26,894 nt of DNA from Azospirillum sp. 47_25 (GTDB lineage Bacteria > Pseudomonadota > Alphaproteobacteria > RF32 > CAG-239): contig MNTU01000022.1 in NCBI GenBank assembly GCA_001917125.1, positions 1-26,894 on the forward strand, in the 5' to 3' direction. Under the pieces are notes generated by a model that saw nothing but the letters and a program-made list of their open reading frames with translations, was not told where the DNA came from and did not search any database. Position 1 is the first letter of the stretch. The number at the start of each line of letters is the position of its first letter. A program made the translations under genes and the position numbers. Shown here in pieces: positions 1-8,834 of the stretch.

Positions 1-42
1 GGAAACAAGGCATAAGGCAATGCCGACGGGAAGTACATTCAT
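1..42 (-). CDS. 5' end of a gene leaving the window (hydrophobic N-terminus)
   Basis: Only the first 14 codons are visible, reading MNVLPVGIALCLVS on the minus strand. The start is supported by a TGAGGTG Shine-Dalgarno-like run six bases upstream and by a consensus promoter about 40 bases further up. The hydrophobic start fits a signal peptide or a first membrane helix. Nothing can be said about function. The promoter and ribosome site, rather than the short peptide, carry the call. Confidence 0.5.
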   Translation of the reverse strand, partial: MNVLPVGIALCLVS

Positions 43-83
43 AATACACCTCATACATATAACTAGACCAAAGCTTAACTCTT

Positions 84-112
84 ACTTTATCAGATTTGCT
101 AAACTTTGTCAA
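84..112 (-). promoter_or_regulatory. Sigma70-type promoter of the truncated left-end gene
   Basis: On the minus strand TTGACA (112-107) and TAAAGT (89-84) are separated by exactly 17 bases. Transcription would start near 77 and leave a leader of about 35 bases with a ribosome site before the ATG at 42. Confidence 0.6.
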
Positions 113-163
113 TACAATATGAGCAATGAGGTTTATTGAGACTAACGAAGCTAAATATTTGGA

Positions 164-195
164 TATAAAAAAAAGCCCCTCCAAAGAGGGGCTTT
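164..195 (-). terminator. Intrinsic terminator after the GalU-like gene
   Basis: A 10-bp perfect stem, AAAGCCCCTC with GAGGGGCTTT (172-181 and 186-195), has a four-base loop. On the minus strand it is followed by a run of T. It lies about 25 bases past the stop codon of the GalU-like gene. Confidence 0.85.
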
Positions 196-218
196 CCGGA
201 AACAAATCCGCTTTGCCG

Positions 219-1106
219 CTAAACCAGCATGGTTTTCAGCAACTCGCAGGTATAAGCCCGCAAATCAGCATCTTCCATTAAACTGAGCTTGATATTGGAA
301 CGTTCCAAATCTTTGTTGGTTCCGCAGTCAAAACGCAACACGTCACACAACACGCCGGTCAGCTTCATTCCGCGTTGCGCCGCCAGTTCCATCGCATCGG
401 TTAAATTAATTTCCCCGTTCGTTCCCTTGCGAACTTCCGGCAAAATCTGCATAATTTCATTCGGCAGAATATACGGCCCCATACTGGCATAATTGGAAGG
501 AACGTTTTCCAGAGCCGGCTTCTCAACCAGCCCTTTGGCTCTGACAACGCGTCCGTCGCGAACCGCTCCGACCAAAGCACCATATCGAACCATTTGCTCG
601 CGCGGAAATTCCATGATATTTTCCACCATGCCGCCTTCTTTTTCATAGACATCCAGCAGCTGTTTCAAAACGCCGTCGCCATGCAGATTGATATAAACGT
701 CATCCGGCCACATAACAATAAAATCGCGGTCGCCGACAACATCCTTCGCCATCAGAATAGCATGGCCGTTTCCTTTCGGTTCGGCCTGTTCGGCAAAAGA
801 AAACTTCATCCCTGCGGGAATAACCTCTTGAACCGCTTTCAGCAAATCAAGCTTGTTTTTCTCACGCAGATGATTTTCAAGCCAGGGATAAGGGGAAAAA
901 TAAGATTCAAACAAATGCTTGCAGGACTGGTCGCTGTAAATAAAAACCACTTCCTTAATTCCGATTTCGGCACAGGCATTAACCGCATATTGAATAATCG
1001 GCAGACTGTGCAAAGTCAGAAACCCTTTGTGCAGAGCCTTGGTTGCCGGCAGATTTCTGGTTGACAAACCGGCCACGGGAAGGATACAGACTTCAGGCTT
1101 TCTCAT
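219..1106 (-). CDS. galU: GalU-like UTP-glucose-1-phosphate uridylyltransferase, divergent
   Basis: A 295-residue sugar-nucleotide transferase close to the usual GalU length. GalU makes UDP-glucose from UTP and glucose-1-phosphate in the cytoplasm for envelope polysaccharides. Visible family marks are VAGLSTRNLPATKA (11-24), PKGNGHA (110-116), WPDD (133-136, the metal-binding aspartate region), VEKP, GEINLTDAM near 233 and FDCG near 260. Several positions depart from the usual pattern: GLSTR replaces GxGTR, and KALHKGF replaces KAIPKEM, so the usual Glu is Gly. The substrate may therefore differ from that of textbook GalU. It has its own promoter and terminator, so it is probably monocistronic. 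A GGAG ribosome site precedes the ATG by about nine bases. The family assignment is firm; the exact substrate is inference. Confidence 0.8.
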   Translation of the reverse strand: MRKPEVCILPVAGLSTRNLPATKALHKGFLTLHSLPIIQYAVNACAEIGIKEVVFIYSDQSCKHLFESYFSPYPWLENHLREKNKLDLLKAVQEVIPAGMKFSFAEQAEPKGNGHAILMAKDVVGDRDFIVMWPDDVYINLHGDGVLKQLLDVYEKEGGMVENIMEFPREQMVRYGALVGAVRDGRVVRAKGLVEKPALENVPSNYASMGPYILPNEIMQILPEVRKGTNGEINLTDAMELAAQRGMKLTGVLCDVLRFDCGTNKDLERSNIKLSLMEDADLRAYTCELLKTMLV

Positions 1107-1149
1107 TATCGCTTACTCCAAAAATAATTATTGTTGAAACAATGGCTGA

Positions 1150-1177
1150 ATTGTAGCACAAAAAAACGATTCCACAA
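1150..1177 (-). promoter_or_regulatory. Promoter of the GalU-like gene (extended -10)
   Basis: Minus strand: TTGTGG (1177-1172), a 16-base spacer and TACAAT (1155-1150), with TG one base upstream of the -10 box. It lies between the AsmA stop codon and the GalU-like start, implying separate transcription. Confidence 0.5.
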
Positions 1178-1217
1178 GGGTAATCATCCCTCTTCAACAA
1201 CTATTGTTTTTGGTCCT

Positions 1218-4200
1218 TTATTGCTTGATAACTACCCCGCTGGCCTTAGAAATCGAGCCGCTGGCTTTGCGTACGATTCCTTCTTTTGTCGGCTTTTCCG
1301 CCGCCGGTTTGTTTTCGGTTTTAACGGTTCCACCCGGTTTGGAAATGCCGCTGTAAGATTTCTCTTTAGAAAAGTCCAAAACCTTGACCGGTTCCTCGTT
1401 CTTCAGTTTTTCAGACTTCTCGATGTCCTCAATATCGCGGACAATCGTTTTGTTTTTGCCCGTCGAAGCGGAAATCTTGCCGATATTCTCCTGAACCTTT
1501 TTCGCCATTTCCGCAGCCTTAACACGCTCCCGGTAAGACTGTTCTTCCAATCCGACGGACTCTGCCGTATAGTCCAGCAGGCGCTTAATGCTCTCGTCCA
1601 ATGAACCGCTGTCTTTAATAATATCCTCTTTTGTCGTTTTTATCTTTTCGAGGAATTTTTCCAGCTCTTCGGCGTCAGTCGAATTTTGAACCGCAATATA
1701 TTCCTTGGCCGTATTGCTGTTGGCACCATCAATCGCCAGCAGATAATTTTCAATATCCTGCTTCAACTGGTTCACCAGTTTATCGTCATCGAGATTATAA
1801 TCAGTTTTGATTTTGGCCAGACGCTTCGGAAACTCCACAAACTTATCGCGATAGGCATTCGACTTTTCCTTTGACTGGTTATAAATATCAATAACCTGAT
1901 TATACAGATCATTAATCTGATATTTCAGGTCTCCGACATATATTGCCGCCGCCTGCTCTTTCAAAGCCGGAATTTTTTTGCCGTAAACTTCATTCCGTTT
2001 GGCCAGTGCCTGAGGCAGGCTTTCATCAAATTCCTGCGTCAGCCCCAGCGTAAAGATTTCTTCTATGCCGCTTGAAGTCTTATCAATTTCGTCTTTCAAA
2101 GTCGCATACTGATTTTTGGCTTCCTCGCTCACTGCCGCCGCGCTGCGGACATCATATTCGGCAATAACCTCCTGCTCTAACTGGCTCTTAATTTGCCGCG
2201 CCTGCTGCTGCTGAATATCCATCAGATGCCGCAGATGTTCCGCCCGGGCCTGCTCCGCCGCTTGCTTGTCGGCCTCTTCCTTTGCCACCGCCGCATCATA
2301 AATATCGGTAATCGGCTTGACATTTACCGACAGCTCCGGCGCCGCCATTCCCCCGTTCAGCGTAAAGTCAAATCCGGGAAGTTTAGGCAGTTCCGGCAAC
2401 GAAACCTTATAGGTTGAAACCATATCCCATGTCTCCAGATTGCTCTCGTCCTCAACGCTGACTTTCACCTTGGGCGAAACGAATTCCGCATCGCCGAGTG
2501 TAATTTTTCCTTTGTTAAAGACGGCTTTGGCCTTAAAGGTATCAAACACGGTTTCGCCGCTTTGCAGGCTCTCCCGCGCCAGATTGGCCAACCCTTCCGA
2601 ACGGTCGCGCCGGCTCAGGTCATCGGTCAGTTTCAGCCAATCCCAGCCCTTGACAACCGGACGGAAAACATCAAGCGAAACTTCACCTCTGGCGCCGGTA
2701 ATCATCTCGTCAACCGAAGCGGCCGGCATTTCCAGCTTTCCTCCGGCATTAAACTGCCCCGAACGCAGACCGTAAACTTTGCCGCTCCAGTAACTTCCGT
2801 CAACTTCCTGATCCCGCACCGCAAAGTTCAGCGCCAGCTCCGGCTTTTTCAGCAATGCCAGCTCTGCCTGTCCGTTGATGCTGCCGTTATTCAGCCCGGC
2901 AGTAAAACTGTTGAGCTTAATTTTGTCATCTTTCACTTCAAGTGCCAGTTCCGCATTTTTGAAAGTATAACTCTTCCAGATCAGATCTCCGACGGTAAAC
3001 TTCCCGCTCAGCGTAAATGTCTTGTAAAAATCATAGTTGAGCTTCGTTTTATCCCAAAACGGCCGGGCAAGGAAATCGGCCTCATCCGTGCCGCCGCCCT
3101 GACGCAAAGCAATGGCGGCATTGGCCGGACCGGCAGCCTTTGTTCCCTTGTTATAGAAAAAACGCTCCGGCTCAAATCTCGTAATCGCCAGCTCAGTCAC
3201 GATGTTCGGCTTGGCACCGCTCTTGTCAACCCAAAGCGTGCCCTTAAAGTTATTGGCCCCGACAAAAGCATTCATATCCGTCAATTTAAAAATATTGCTG
3301 TTTCCGGCCAGCCTGCCGCTCAGGCTGAACAGCCCCAGGGCATAGCTCTTCGGGCTGTAATCCAAATTCAGTGCATTAACAAAAGCAACAAAGTCAGGCG
3401 CTTTAAAATCCAGATCGCCGTTCAACAGATAACCGCTTTTGCTGTTGCTTATCTGCCCGCTGTACACAATATCCCAGCTGCCCAGTTTAGAAATAACTTT
3501 CATTGCCGCACGGTCCAAATCGCCGGTAACGATTCCCTGCGAACTGAACTGCTGCAAATCTTTCAGATTAATTCCCGGCTTGGTGAATTCAAACTTATTA
3601 ATGAAAGAATCAAAATTTTTGGTCTCGACACTGTACTTCAGATTTGTCACCTGCGGCTCTTTTCCGAAACCGCGCAGTTCACCTTCCGCCGTCAGACTCG
3701 AATTGGCAATGCTGCCGATGGACAGCTTGCCGATATCCATCACTCCCTGAGACAATTTGAAGTTAAACATCGTATTCTCAAAAGGCACGTTCTCATAAAT
3801 ACCCAAATCCAGCGAACCCCTGAAATCGACATCTACGTCATTCAGCAATCCCAAACGGGCAAAACGATAGGCCATCCGTTCTTTCAACGATTTGTCGAGT
3901 TCTTCCTTCGGCAGACCCGGCAAATAATTGTCAAAGTTAATGCTGTCGGATGTCAGTGCCAGATAATATTGCGGCCGTTCGCTGCGGATAATGCCGGCCT
4001 CGCCTTTGAAAACCGTTTTATCCAAAGTCAGCTCAAACGGAGAAATCTTAACATTATGCAAATTGCCGGCAATGTCGGCTTTTCCGACGGCACGACGATA
4101 AGTCGAAGGAGCAACCGGATTAACTTCATATCCCAGCCAGGAAAGAAATTTCTGCAAATCGTTCGTTGAAGCTTCACTTTCCAGATTATAGGTCAGCACC

Positions 4201-5462
4201 TCGTCATTGGAAAAAACGTCGCCTTTCAGACTGGCTTCGGTTTCGCCGGGAAAGACGCCGCTTAATTCGCGGATATTCAGATTATTGTCGGCATAATCCG
4301 CACTCAAAACAAAATCTCGGATATTCTGCCCGTTATATGTCGTCTTAATCGCTTTCAGATCTGCCAAAATGTCAAAATCGAACTGCGGCGCATAAACCGC
4401 CTCCGGCTTTGACTGTTCGGTCAGAGCTTCCTTAAGCAAAGCCACCCACGGCGTCAAATCCAAATCGGTCATATTAAACGCCATCTCAATCTCTCGGCGC
4501 TCATCCGGTTGGCTTCCGTCAATTACGAACTCGTTTTCAAACAGCGGAATCAAAATATTTCCCGCTCCGGCGGAAGAACCGAACTTAACCACGATGTTCG
4601 ACATGTTTATCCGCGTTTTGTTGGTATCGAGCTCCAAAGACAAAGCCAGCGGATAGTTAAGATTGGCATTCAGTTCCTGATTAGGCAGCGTACTGTCGAA
4701 AAATTCCTTAAATTTTTTGGATTCGACAATAATATTGCCGTTGACCGCATCATTCTTCAACAGCACCGTTCCGTCAAAACGCAGATAAGACTGCGAAGCC
4801 GGCTGATTCAAAACAAAATTGACCGAGGTGGCAAAACTTTCCGAAAACTGCCCCAGCGAAATGGCAAACCCCTCCGGATTCTTATCTTTAACGTAACTGC
4901 CCTCAATACGATACGGACCGAACACGCTTTCGGCAATCACTTCGCCGTTCAGATTGTCCAGATGCGTATTAATGCCGTGTTTTTCATCTTCAAAGTTAAC
5001 TTTGGCTTTTTCCAGCGTTACGCTGTCGAGCGAAATTTCCACATTTTCCAGATTGCTTTTCTGAGCTTCGGTCAGCGGCGTCTGCCAGTTAAGCTTTCCG
5101 CCCGGCATAACCTTAAACCAGACTTCCGGCTCCTGCAGCGACATCATCTTAACCTCAAAATTGCCTTGCAGCAGCGGCCCCAGTGCCAAATTGGCAATCA
5201 GACGCTTAATCGTTGCCAACGGCTTGTCAGATTCCTCTCCCTCGGGATTATACACCTTGATATCGGTCGCCGTCAGATAAGGCGACGGCAGCAGCGAAAA
5301 ACTCACCGGTCCTTCGAAAACCACGCGCTTGCCGGTAATGTCATTGAATTGTGCGGCAATTTTGTCTTTATGCTGATTCCAGTCAATCGTAGAGATATAA
5401 ACAAATATCCCGCCGGCGGCAAGAGCCAAGACAACCCCAAAAATCAACAACACTTTCTTCAC
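1218..5462 (-). CDS. AsmA-like envelope protein with long C-terminal coiled coil
   Basis: A 1414-residue protein starting MKKVLLIFGVVLALAAGG, one membrane helix followed by a periplasmic body. The start is a GTG at 5462 because AGGAGAA sits five bases upstream; an ATG 19 codons further up has no such site. The early segment (TGKRVVFEGPVSFSLLPSP) and a region near residues 870-1050 with GQAELALLKKPELALNFAV and FDFTLNGGMAAPELSVNV are typical of AsmA and related repeating-beta-groove proteins, which are tied to phospholipid transport and outer-membrane homeostasis. Residues from about 1050 to the end (roughly 364) are charged, Gln/Glu/Lys-rich and predicted coiled coil, ending in a Lys/Ser/Gly-rich tail; ordinary AsmA proteins lack this. 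Its size is larger than AsmA (about 600) and nearer the TamB/YhdP scale. The specific paralogue is not determinable. Confidence 0.85.
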   Translation of the reverse strand: MKKVLLIFGVVLALAAGGIFVYISTIDWNQHKDKIAAQFNDITGKRVVFEGPVSFSLLPSPYLTATDIKVYNPEGEESDKPLATIKRLIANLALGPLLQGNFEVKMMSLQEPEVWFKVMPGGKLNWQTPLTEAQKSNLENVEISLDSVTLEKAKVNFEDEKHGINTHLDNLNGEVIAESVFGPYRIEGSYVKDKNPEGFAISLGQFSESFATSVNFVLNQPASQSYLRFDGTVLLKNDAVNGNIIVESKKFKEFFDSTLPNQELNANLNYPLALSLELDTNKTRINMSNIVVKFGSSAGAGNILIPLFENEFVIDGSQPDERREIEMAFNMTDLDLTPWVALLKEALTEQSKPEAVYAPQFDFDILADLKAIKTTYNGQNIRDFVLSADYADNNLNIRELSGVFPGETEASLKGDVFSNDEVLTYNLESEASTNDLQKFLSWLGYEVNPVAPSTYRRAVGKADIAGNLHNVKISPFELTLDKTVFKGEAGIIRSERPQYYLALTSDSINFDNYLPGLPKEELDKSLKERMAYRFARLGLLNDVDVDFRGSLDLGIYENVPFENTMFNFKLSQGVMDIGKLSIGSIANSSLTAEGELRGFGKEPQVTNLKYSVETKNFDSFINKFEFTKPGINLKDLQQFSSQGIVTGDLDRAAMKVISKLGSWDIVYSGQISNSKSGYLLNGDLDFKAPDFVAFVNALNLDYSPKSYALGLFSLSGRLAGNSNIFKLTDMNAFVGANNFKGTLWVDKSGAKPNIVTELAITRFEPERFFYNKGTKAAGPANAAIALRQGGGTDEADFLARPFWDKTKLNYDFYKTFTLSGKFTVGDLIWKSYTFKNAELALEVKDDKIKLNSFTAGLNNGSINGQAELALLKKPELALNFAVRDQEVDGSYWSGKVYGLRSGQFNAGGKLEMPAASVDEMITGARGEVSLDVFRPVVKGWDWLKLTDDLSRRDRSEGLANLARESLQSGETVFDTFKAKAVFNKGKITLGDAEFVSPKVKVSVEDESNLETWDMVSTYKVSLPELPKLPGFDFTLNGGMAAPELSVNVKPITDIYDAAVAKEEADKQAAEQARAEHLRHLMDIQQQQARQIKSQLEQEVIAEYDVRSAAAVSEEAKNQYATLKDEIDKTSSGIEEIFTLGLTQEFDESLPQALAKRNEVYGKKIPALKEQAAAIYVGDLKYQINDLYNQVIDIYNQSKEKSNAYRDKFVEFPKRLAKIKTDYNLDDDKLVNQLKQDIENYLLAIDGANSNTAKEYIAVQNSTDAEELEKFLEKIKTTKEDIIKDSGSLDESIKRLLDYTAESVGLEEQSYRERVKAAEMAKKVQENIGKISASTGKNKTIVRDIEDIEKSEKLKNEEPVKVLDFSKEKSYSGISKPGGTVKTENKPAAEKPTKEGIVRKASGSISKASGVVIKQ

Positions 5463-5502
5463 GCGCGTTCTCCTGCGAAAATGTGAACAGATAAAATAAT
5501 CT

Positions 5503-5531
5503 TTGCTAAATCTAAACAATTTTCCTATAGT
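5503..5531 (+). promoter_or_regulatory. Promoter of the cdd-punA-deoC-deoA operon
   Basis: TTGCTA (5503-5508), a 17-base spacer and TATAGT (5526-5531) lie 46 bases before the cdd start. A second CCTATAAT copy follows at 5537-5544, so an alternative -10 is possible. No operator could be identified. Confidence 0.45.
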
Positions 5532-5576
5532 ATAAACCTATAATCATTAATAAAACTTTTAAGGCATATTTGCAAG

Positions 5577-5978
5577 ATGAACACCGTCCGAGATTTACAC
5601 GCTGCCGCCTGCCAAGCTTTTGAACGGGCTTATGCCCCCTACTCCGGCTTTAAAGTCGGCGCCGCAGTTTTAGACGATTGCGGCCACATCAGCCGCGGCT
5701 GTAATGTTGAAAACGTTTCTTACCCCTGCGGCACCTGTGCCGAAGCCGGCGCCATTGCCGCAATGATTGCCGGCGGCGGCAAAAAAATCAGGGAAATTCT
5801 GATTGTCGCCGACAGCAGGGAACTGATTAAGCCCTGCGGCGCCTGCCTGCAACGAATTGCCGAATTTGCCGCACCGGAAACGCCGGTTCATCTGGCTGAT
5901 TCCCAAAACGTCCGCCAAACCTTCAAATTGTCCGACCTGCTGCCGCAGGCCTTCAACGCTGAGGAGCTTTCCGAATGA
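5577..5978 (+). CDS. cdd: Cytidine deaminase
   Basis: A 133-residue homotetrameric-type cytidine deaminase, converting cytidine and deoxycytidine to uridine and deoxyuridine. Landmarks are APYSGFKVGAAVL (20-32), GCNVENVSYPCGTCAEAGAI (41-60) and PCGACLQ (86-92). Cys54, Cys87 and Cys90 are the expected zinc ligands and Glu56 the proton shuttle. CAEAGAI departs from the commoner CAERNAI, but the catalytic residues are intact. It is the first gene of a four-gene nucleoside catabolic operon, and its stop codon overlaps the next start (ATGA, 5975-5978). The ribosome site is weak (AAGG about a dozen bases upstream). Confidence 0.95.
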   Translation: MNTVRDLHAAACQAFERAYAPYSGFKVGAAVLDDCGHISRGCNVENVSYPCGTCAEAGAIAAMIAGGGKKIREILIVADSRELIKPCGACLQRIAEFAAPETPVHLADSQNVRQTFKLSDLLPQAFNAEELSE

Positions 5979-6781
5979 TACAGAAAATCGCCGCCCAAAT
6001 CCGCAGTCTCATCGGCCGCCGCCGCCCGGAAACTGCGATAATCCTCGGCTCAGGCCTCGGAGCCCTTGCTGATGAAATCACCGATCCCGTAAGCATTTCC
6101 TACGCCGACATCGACGGCTTTCCGCAAAGCACCGTTCAAGGGCACGGCGGAAAATTAATCATCGGCCGGCTGGAAAACAAGGAAATTCTCTGCATGCAGG
6201 GGCGCTTCCATCTTTACGAAGGACACAAACCCCAGGTAATTAACACGGTTATCAAAGCCTTTCAGCTGCTGGGAATAAAAAATTTAATCGTCACCAATGC
6301 CGCCGGCTCGCTCAATCCCGAATTTGCTCCGGGTTCGCTGATGCTGATAAAGGATCATATCAATTTCAGCGGCACAAATCCTCTGATCGGCCCCAACGAT
6401 GACCGCTACGGACCGCGTTTTCCCGGCATGGCCGACGCCTATACGGCCGAATGGCGCCATAAAATCAAAGAACTGGCTGCCGAACGGAATATTCCGCTCA
6501 ACGAAGGCGTCTATCTGTGGGCGCTCGGCCCCTGCTTTGAAACCGCGGCCGAAATCAAAATGTTTCGGCTTCTCGGCAGCGACGCCGTCGGTATGTCCAC
6601 CGTGCCCGAAGTTATCTGCGCCGCCCACTCCGGCATGAAAGTGCTGGGTATTTCCGTCATCACCAACTACGGAACCGGAATGAACCACAGCATGCCCAGC
6701 CATGAAGAAACCCTGCGCGAAGGACAGAAAGCCGCTGCCGATTTAACCGCACTCATCAAAGCCTTTATCGGAGAACTGTAA
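5975..6781 (+). CDS. punA: Purine nucleoside phosphorylase, trimeric type
   Basis: A 268-residue phosphorylase that splits purine (deoxy)nucleosides with phosphate into base and (deoxy)ribose-1-phosphate. The low-molecular-mass PNP signature is complete: ILGSGLG (23-29), GHGG (57-60), GRFHLYEGH (76-84), TNAAG (107-111), GPCFET (185-190), MSTVPEV (207-213) and VITN (228-231). Glu178 and Asn231 match the base-binding Glu201 and Asn243 of human PNP, which favours 6-oxopurines. It overlaps cdd by four bases and has GAGGAG eight bases before its ATG. The name punA is used for the family; xapA-like specificity cannot be excluded. Confidence 0.93.
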   Translation: MIQKIAAQIRSLIGRRRPETAIILGSGLGALADEITDPVSISYADIDGFPQSTVQGHGGKLIIGRLENKEILCMQGRFHLYEGHKPQVINTVIKAFQLLGIKNLIVTNAAGSLNPEFAPGSLMLIKDHINFSGTNPLIGPNDDRYGPRFPGMADAYTAEWRHKIKELAAERNIPLNEGVYLWALGPCFETAAEIKMFRLLGSDAVGMSTVPEVICAAHSGMKVLGISVITNYGTGMNHSMPSHEETLREGQKAAADLTALIKAFIGEL

Positions 6782-6782
6782 A

Positions 6783-7517
6783 ATGGACGACGTTACCGCT
6801 GCCAAAATTCTCATCGGCTGCCTGGATCTCACCTCTTTGGGCGACCACGACACCGAATACCGGATTGAAGACTTGTGTGCCAAAGCCGATACGCCGTACG
6901 GGCACGTTGCCGCTGTCTGCATCTGGCCGCAGTTTATTCCGCTGGCCAAAAAGAAACTCAAAAAAACACCTGTCAAAATTGCCACCGTTGTCAACTTTCC
7001 CCATGGAGGTTCCGACTTTGCCAAACTGCGCCATGAAATCAGGCAGGCTTTAAAAGCCGGCGCTGATGAAATTGACGCCGTTTTTCCGTATCACGATTTT
7101 CTTGAAGGCAATCTTGACGTCTGCGACCGTTTCCTTGATACCGTAACCGAAACCTGCGGCGAAACCACCACCAAAATCATTCTTGAAACCGGAGAATTGG
7201 CAAAAGCTTCCCGAATTGCCGAGGCAACCCGCCTGTGCCTTAACAAAGGTGTCGGCTTTATCAAAACTTCAACCGGGAAAACGCCGGTTTCCGCCACACC
7301 GGAAGCGGCCAACATCATTCTCGAAACCATTGCCGCCTCCAGACGAAAAGCCGGTTTCAAAGCCAGCGGCGGCATCCGCATGATTGACGAGGCAAAAAAA
7401 TATCTGACCCTCGCCCAAACCGTTATGGGCAGCGGCTGGATAAGCCCCGAACATCTGCGCATCGGCGCCAGTTCACTGCTCGACAATCTGCTGCAAACCA
7501 TCAAACAGGGATATTAA
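6783..7517 (+). CDS. deoC: Deoxyribose-phosphate aldolase
   Basis: A 244-residue class I aldolase cleaving 2-deoxyribose-5-phosphate to acetaldehyde and glyceraldehyde-3-phosphate. Motifs are VKIATVVNFPHG (64-75), EIDAVFPY (96-103), KIILETGEL (131-139), FIKTSTGK (159-166) and GFKASGGIR (191-199). Lys161 is the Schiff-base lysine, with Lys193 and Asp98 as the proton relay, equivalent to Lys167, Lys201 and Asp102 of the E. coli enzyme. It starts one base after the punA stop codon, with GGAGA eight bases upstream, so translation is probably coupled. It is the last step for the sugar released by the phosphorylases of this cluster. Confidence 0.96.
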   Translation: MDDVTAAKILIGCLDLTSLGDHDTEYRIEDLCAKADTPYGHVAAVCIWPQFIPLAKKKLKKTPVKIATVVNFPHGGSDFAKLRHEIRQALKAGADEIDAVFPYHDFLEGNLDVCDRFLDTVTETCGETTTKIILETGELAKASRIAEATRLCLNKGVGFIKTSTGKTPVSATPEAANIILETIAASRRKAGFKASGGIRMIDEAKKYLTLAQTVMGSGWISPEHLRIGASSLLDNLLQTIKQGY

Positions 7518-7519
7518 AA

Positions 7520-8833
7520 ATGCTGCCACAGGAAATTATTCGCAAAAAACGCAACCGCCAACCTTTGTCTGCCGATGAAATTTCCGAATTCATCAAAGGC
7601 ATAACCGACGGAAGCATTATGGATGCCCAGACGGCAGCCCTCACCATGGCCGTTTTTCTCAACGGGCTGAATGCCGACGAAACCGTCGCCCTCACCATGG
7701 CCATGCGCGATTCCGGCGATGTGCTGGAATGGAAAGGATTTGACGCGCCGATTGTTGACAAACATTCCTCCGGCGGGGTCGGCGACAAAGTCAGCCTGAT
7801 GCTGGCACCGTTGCTGGCAGCCTGTGGCGTTTATGTGCCGATGATTTCCGGACGCGGGCTCGGCCACACCGGCGGCACACTCGATAAATTCGATTCCATT
7901 CCCGGTTACAAAACTATGCCGGACAACGATCTCTTTCGCCGCACGGTTAAAGAAGCCGGCTGTGCCGTCATTGGCCAAACCGGAAATCTGGCACCCGCCG
8001 ACAAAAGAATCTACGCCATTCGCGATGTCTGCGGTACGGTTGAATCAATTGAACTGATTACCGCCTCAATCCTCTCTAAAAAACTGGCCGCGGGACTGGA
8101 ATATCTGGTTATGGATTTAAAATGCGGCAACGGCGCTTTTATGGATAACATTGAAGACGCCCGCAAACTTGCCCGCTCCATCGTCAAAGTAGCCAACGGC
8201 GCCGGAACCAAAACTTCTGCTCTGATTACCGACATGAACCAGGTTCTCGGCCGCACCGTCGGAAACGCACTGGAAATGAAAGAAGCCGTCGATTTTCTCA
8301 AAGGTGAAAATGTCGATTCGCGCCTGGCCGAAATTACCCTGGCCCTATGTGCCGAACTGCTCGTTAACGCCCGACAGGCCGCCACGGAACAGGAAGCACG
8401 CACCAAACTGCAAACGGCCTGGCAAAACGGACAAGCGCTCGAACATTTTGCCCGCATGGTCACGCTGCTCGGCGGTCCGGCCGACTTCTGCGACCGCCCG
8501 CAGAACTATCTGGCTCGGGCTGCCGTTATTCGCCCCGTTTTTGCCGACGAACCGGGATATGTCTCCGCCATGCAGACCCGAGACATAGGCCTTGCCTTGA
8601 TAAAACTGAAAGGCGGACGCATCCGCAGCGATCAGAAACTGGATTACGCTACCGGCTTCAGCGAATTTTGCCAACGCGGAGATTATCTGGACGCTCAACA
8701 CCCGATTGCACTGATTCACGCTCAATCAGAAGACGACTGCCGGCAAGCTGCCGCCGACTTGAAAGCGGCGGTAAAACTGGCATCGGCACAGCCATCGCTT
8801 ACCAACCCGATAATCGAAAAAATCAGTGCATAA
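7520..8833 (+). CDS. deoA: Thymidine phosphorylase
   Basis: A 437-residue pyrimidine nucleoside phosphorylase, the usual DeoA length. It converts thymidine (and deoxyuridine) to base and deoxyribose-1-phosphate. Motifs run from QEIIRKKR at the N-terminus through AMRDSGDVLEW, VDKHSSGGVGDKVSL (phosphate-binding loop), the family signature SGRGLGHTGGTLDKFDSIPG, LAPADKRIYAIRD, ITASILSKKLAAG and DMNQVLGRTVGNALE. The starting residues match E. coli-type DeoA rather than archaeal AMP phosphorylases. It starts two bases after deoC and ends just before a strong terminator, so it closes the operon. Confidence 0.96.
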   Translation: MLPQEIIRKKRNRQPLSADEISEFIKGITDGSIMDAQTAALTMAVFLNGLNADETVALTMAMRDSGDVLEWKGFDAPIVDKHSSGGVGDKVSLMLAPLLAACGVYVPMISGRGLGHTGGTLDKFDSIPGYKTMPDNDLFRRTVKEAGCAVIGQTGNLAPADKRIYAIRDVCGTVESIELITASILSKKLAAGLEYLVMDLKCGNGAFMDNIEDARKLARSIVKVANGAGTKTSALITDMNQVLGRTVGNALEMKEAVDFLKGENVDSRLAEITLALCAELLVNARQAATEQEARTKLQTAWQNGQALEHFARMVTLLGGPADFCDRPQNYLARAAVIRPVFADEPGYVSAMQTRDIGLALIKLKGGRIRSDQKLDYATGFSEFCQRGDYLDAQHPIALIHAQSEDDCRQAAADLKAAVKLASAQPSLTNPIIEKISA

Positions 8834-8834
8834 T

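Noticed and set aside
594..1064. Plus-strand open frame of 156 codons opposite the GalU-like gene
   Set aside because: The opposite strand carries a clear family match with promoter and terminator.
2562..4169. Plus-strand open frame of about 535 codons
   Set aside because: It lies wholly opposite the AsmA-like gene, is rich in Gln, Arg and Ile in the manner of an antisense frame, has no ribosome site and matches no family.
4509..5486. Plus-strand open frame of 325 codons
   Set aside because: It is also antisense to the AsmA-like gene; composition and lack of domains mark it as a shadow frame.
5463..5519. Upstream ATG for the AsmA-like protein
   Set aside because: The GTG at 5462 has AGGAGAA five bases away and gives an ideal signal-anchor start; the 19 extra residues have no ribosome site and add a charged prefix.
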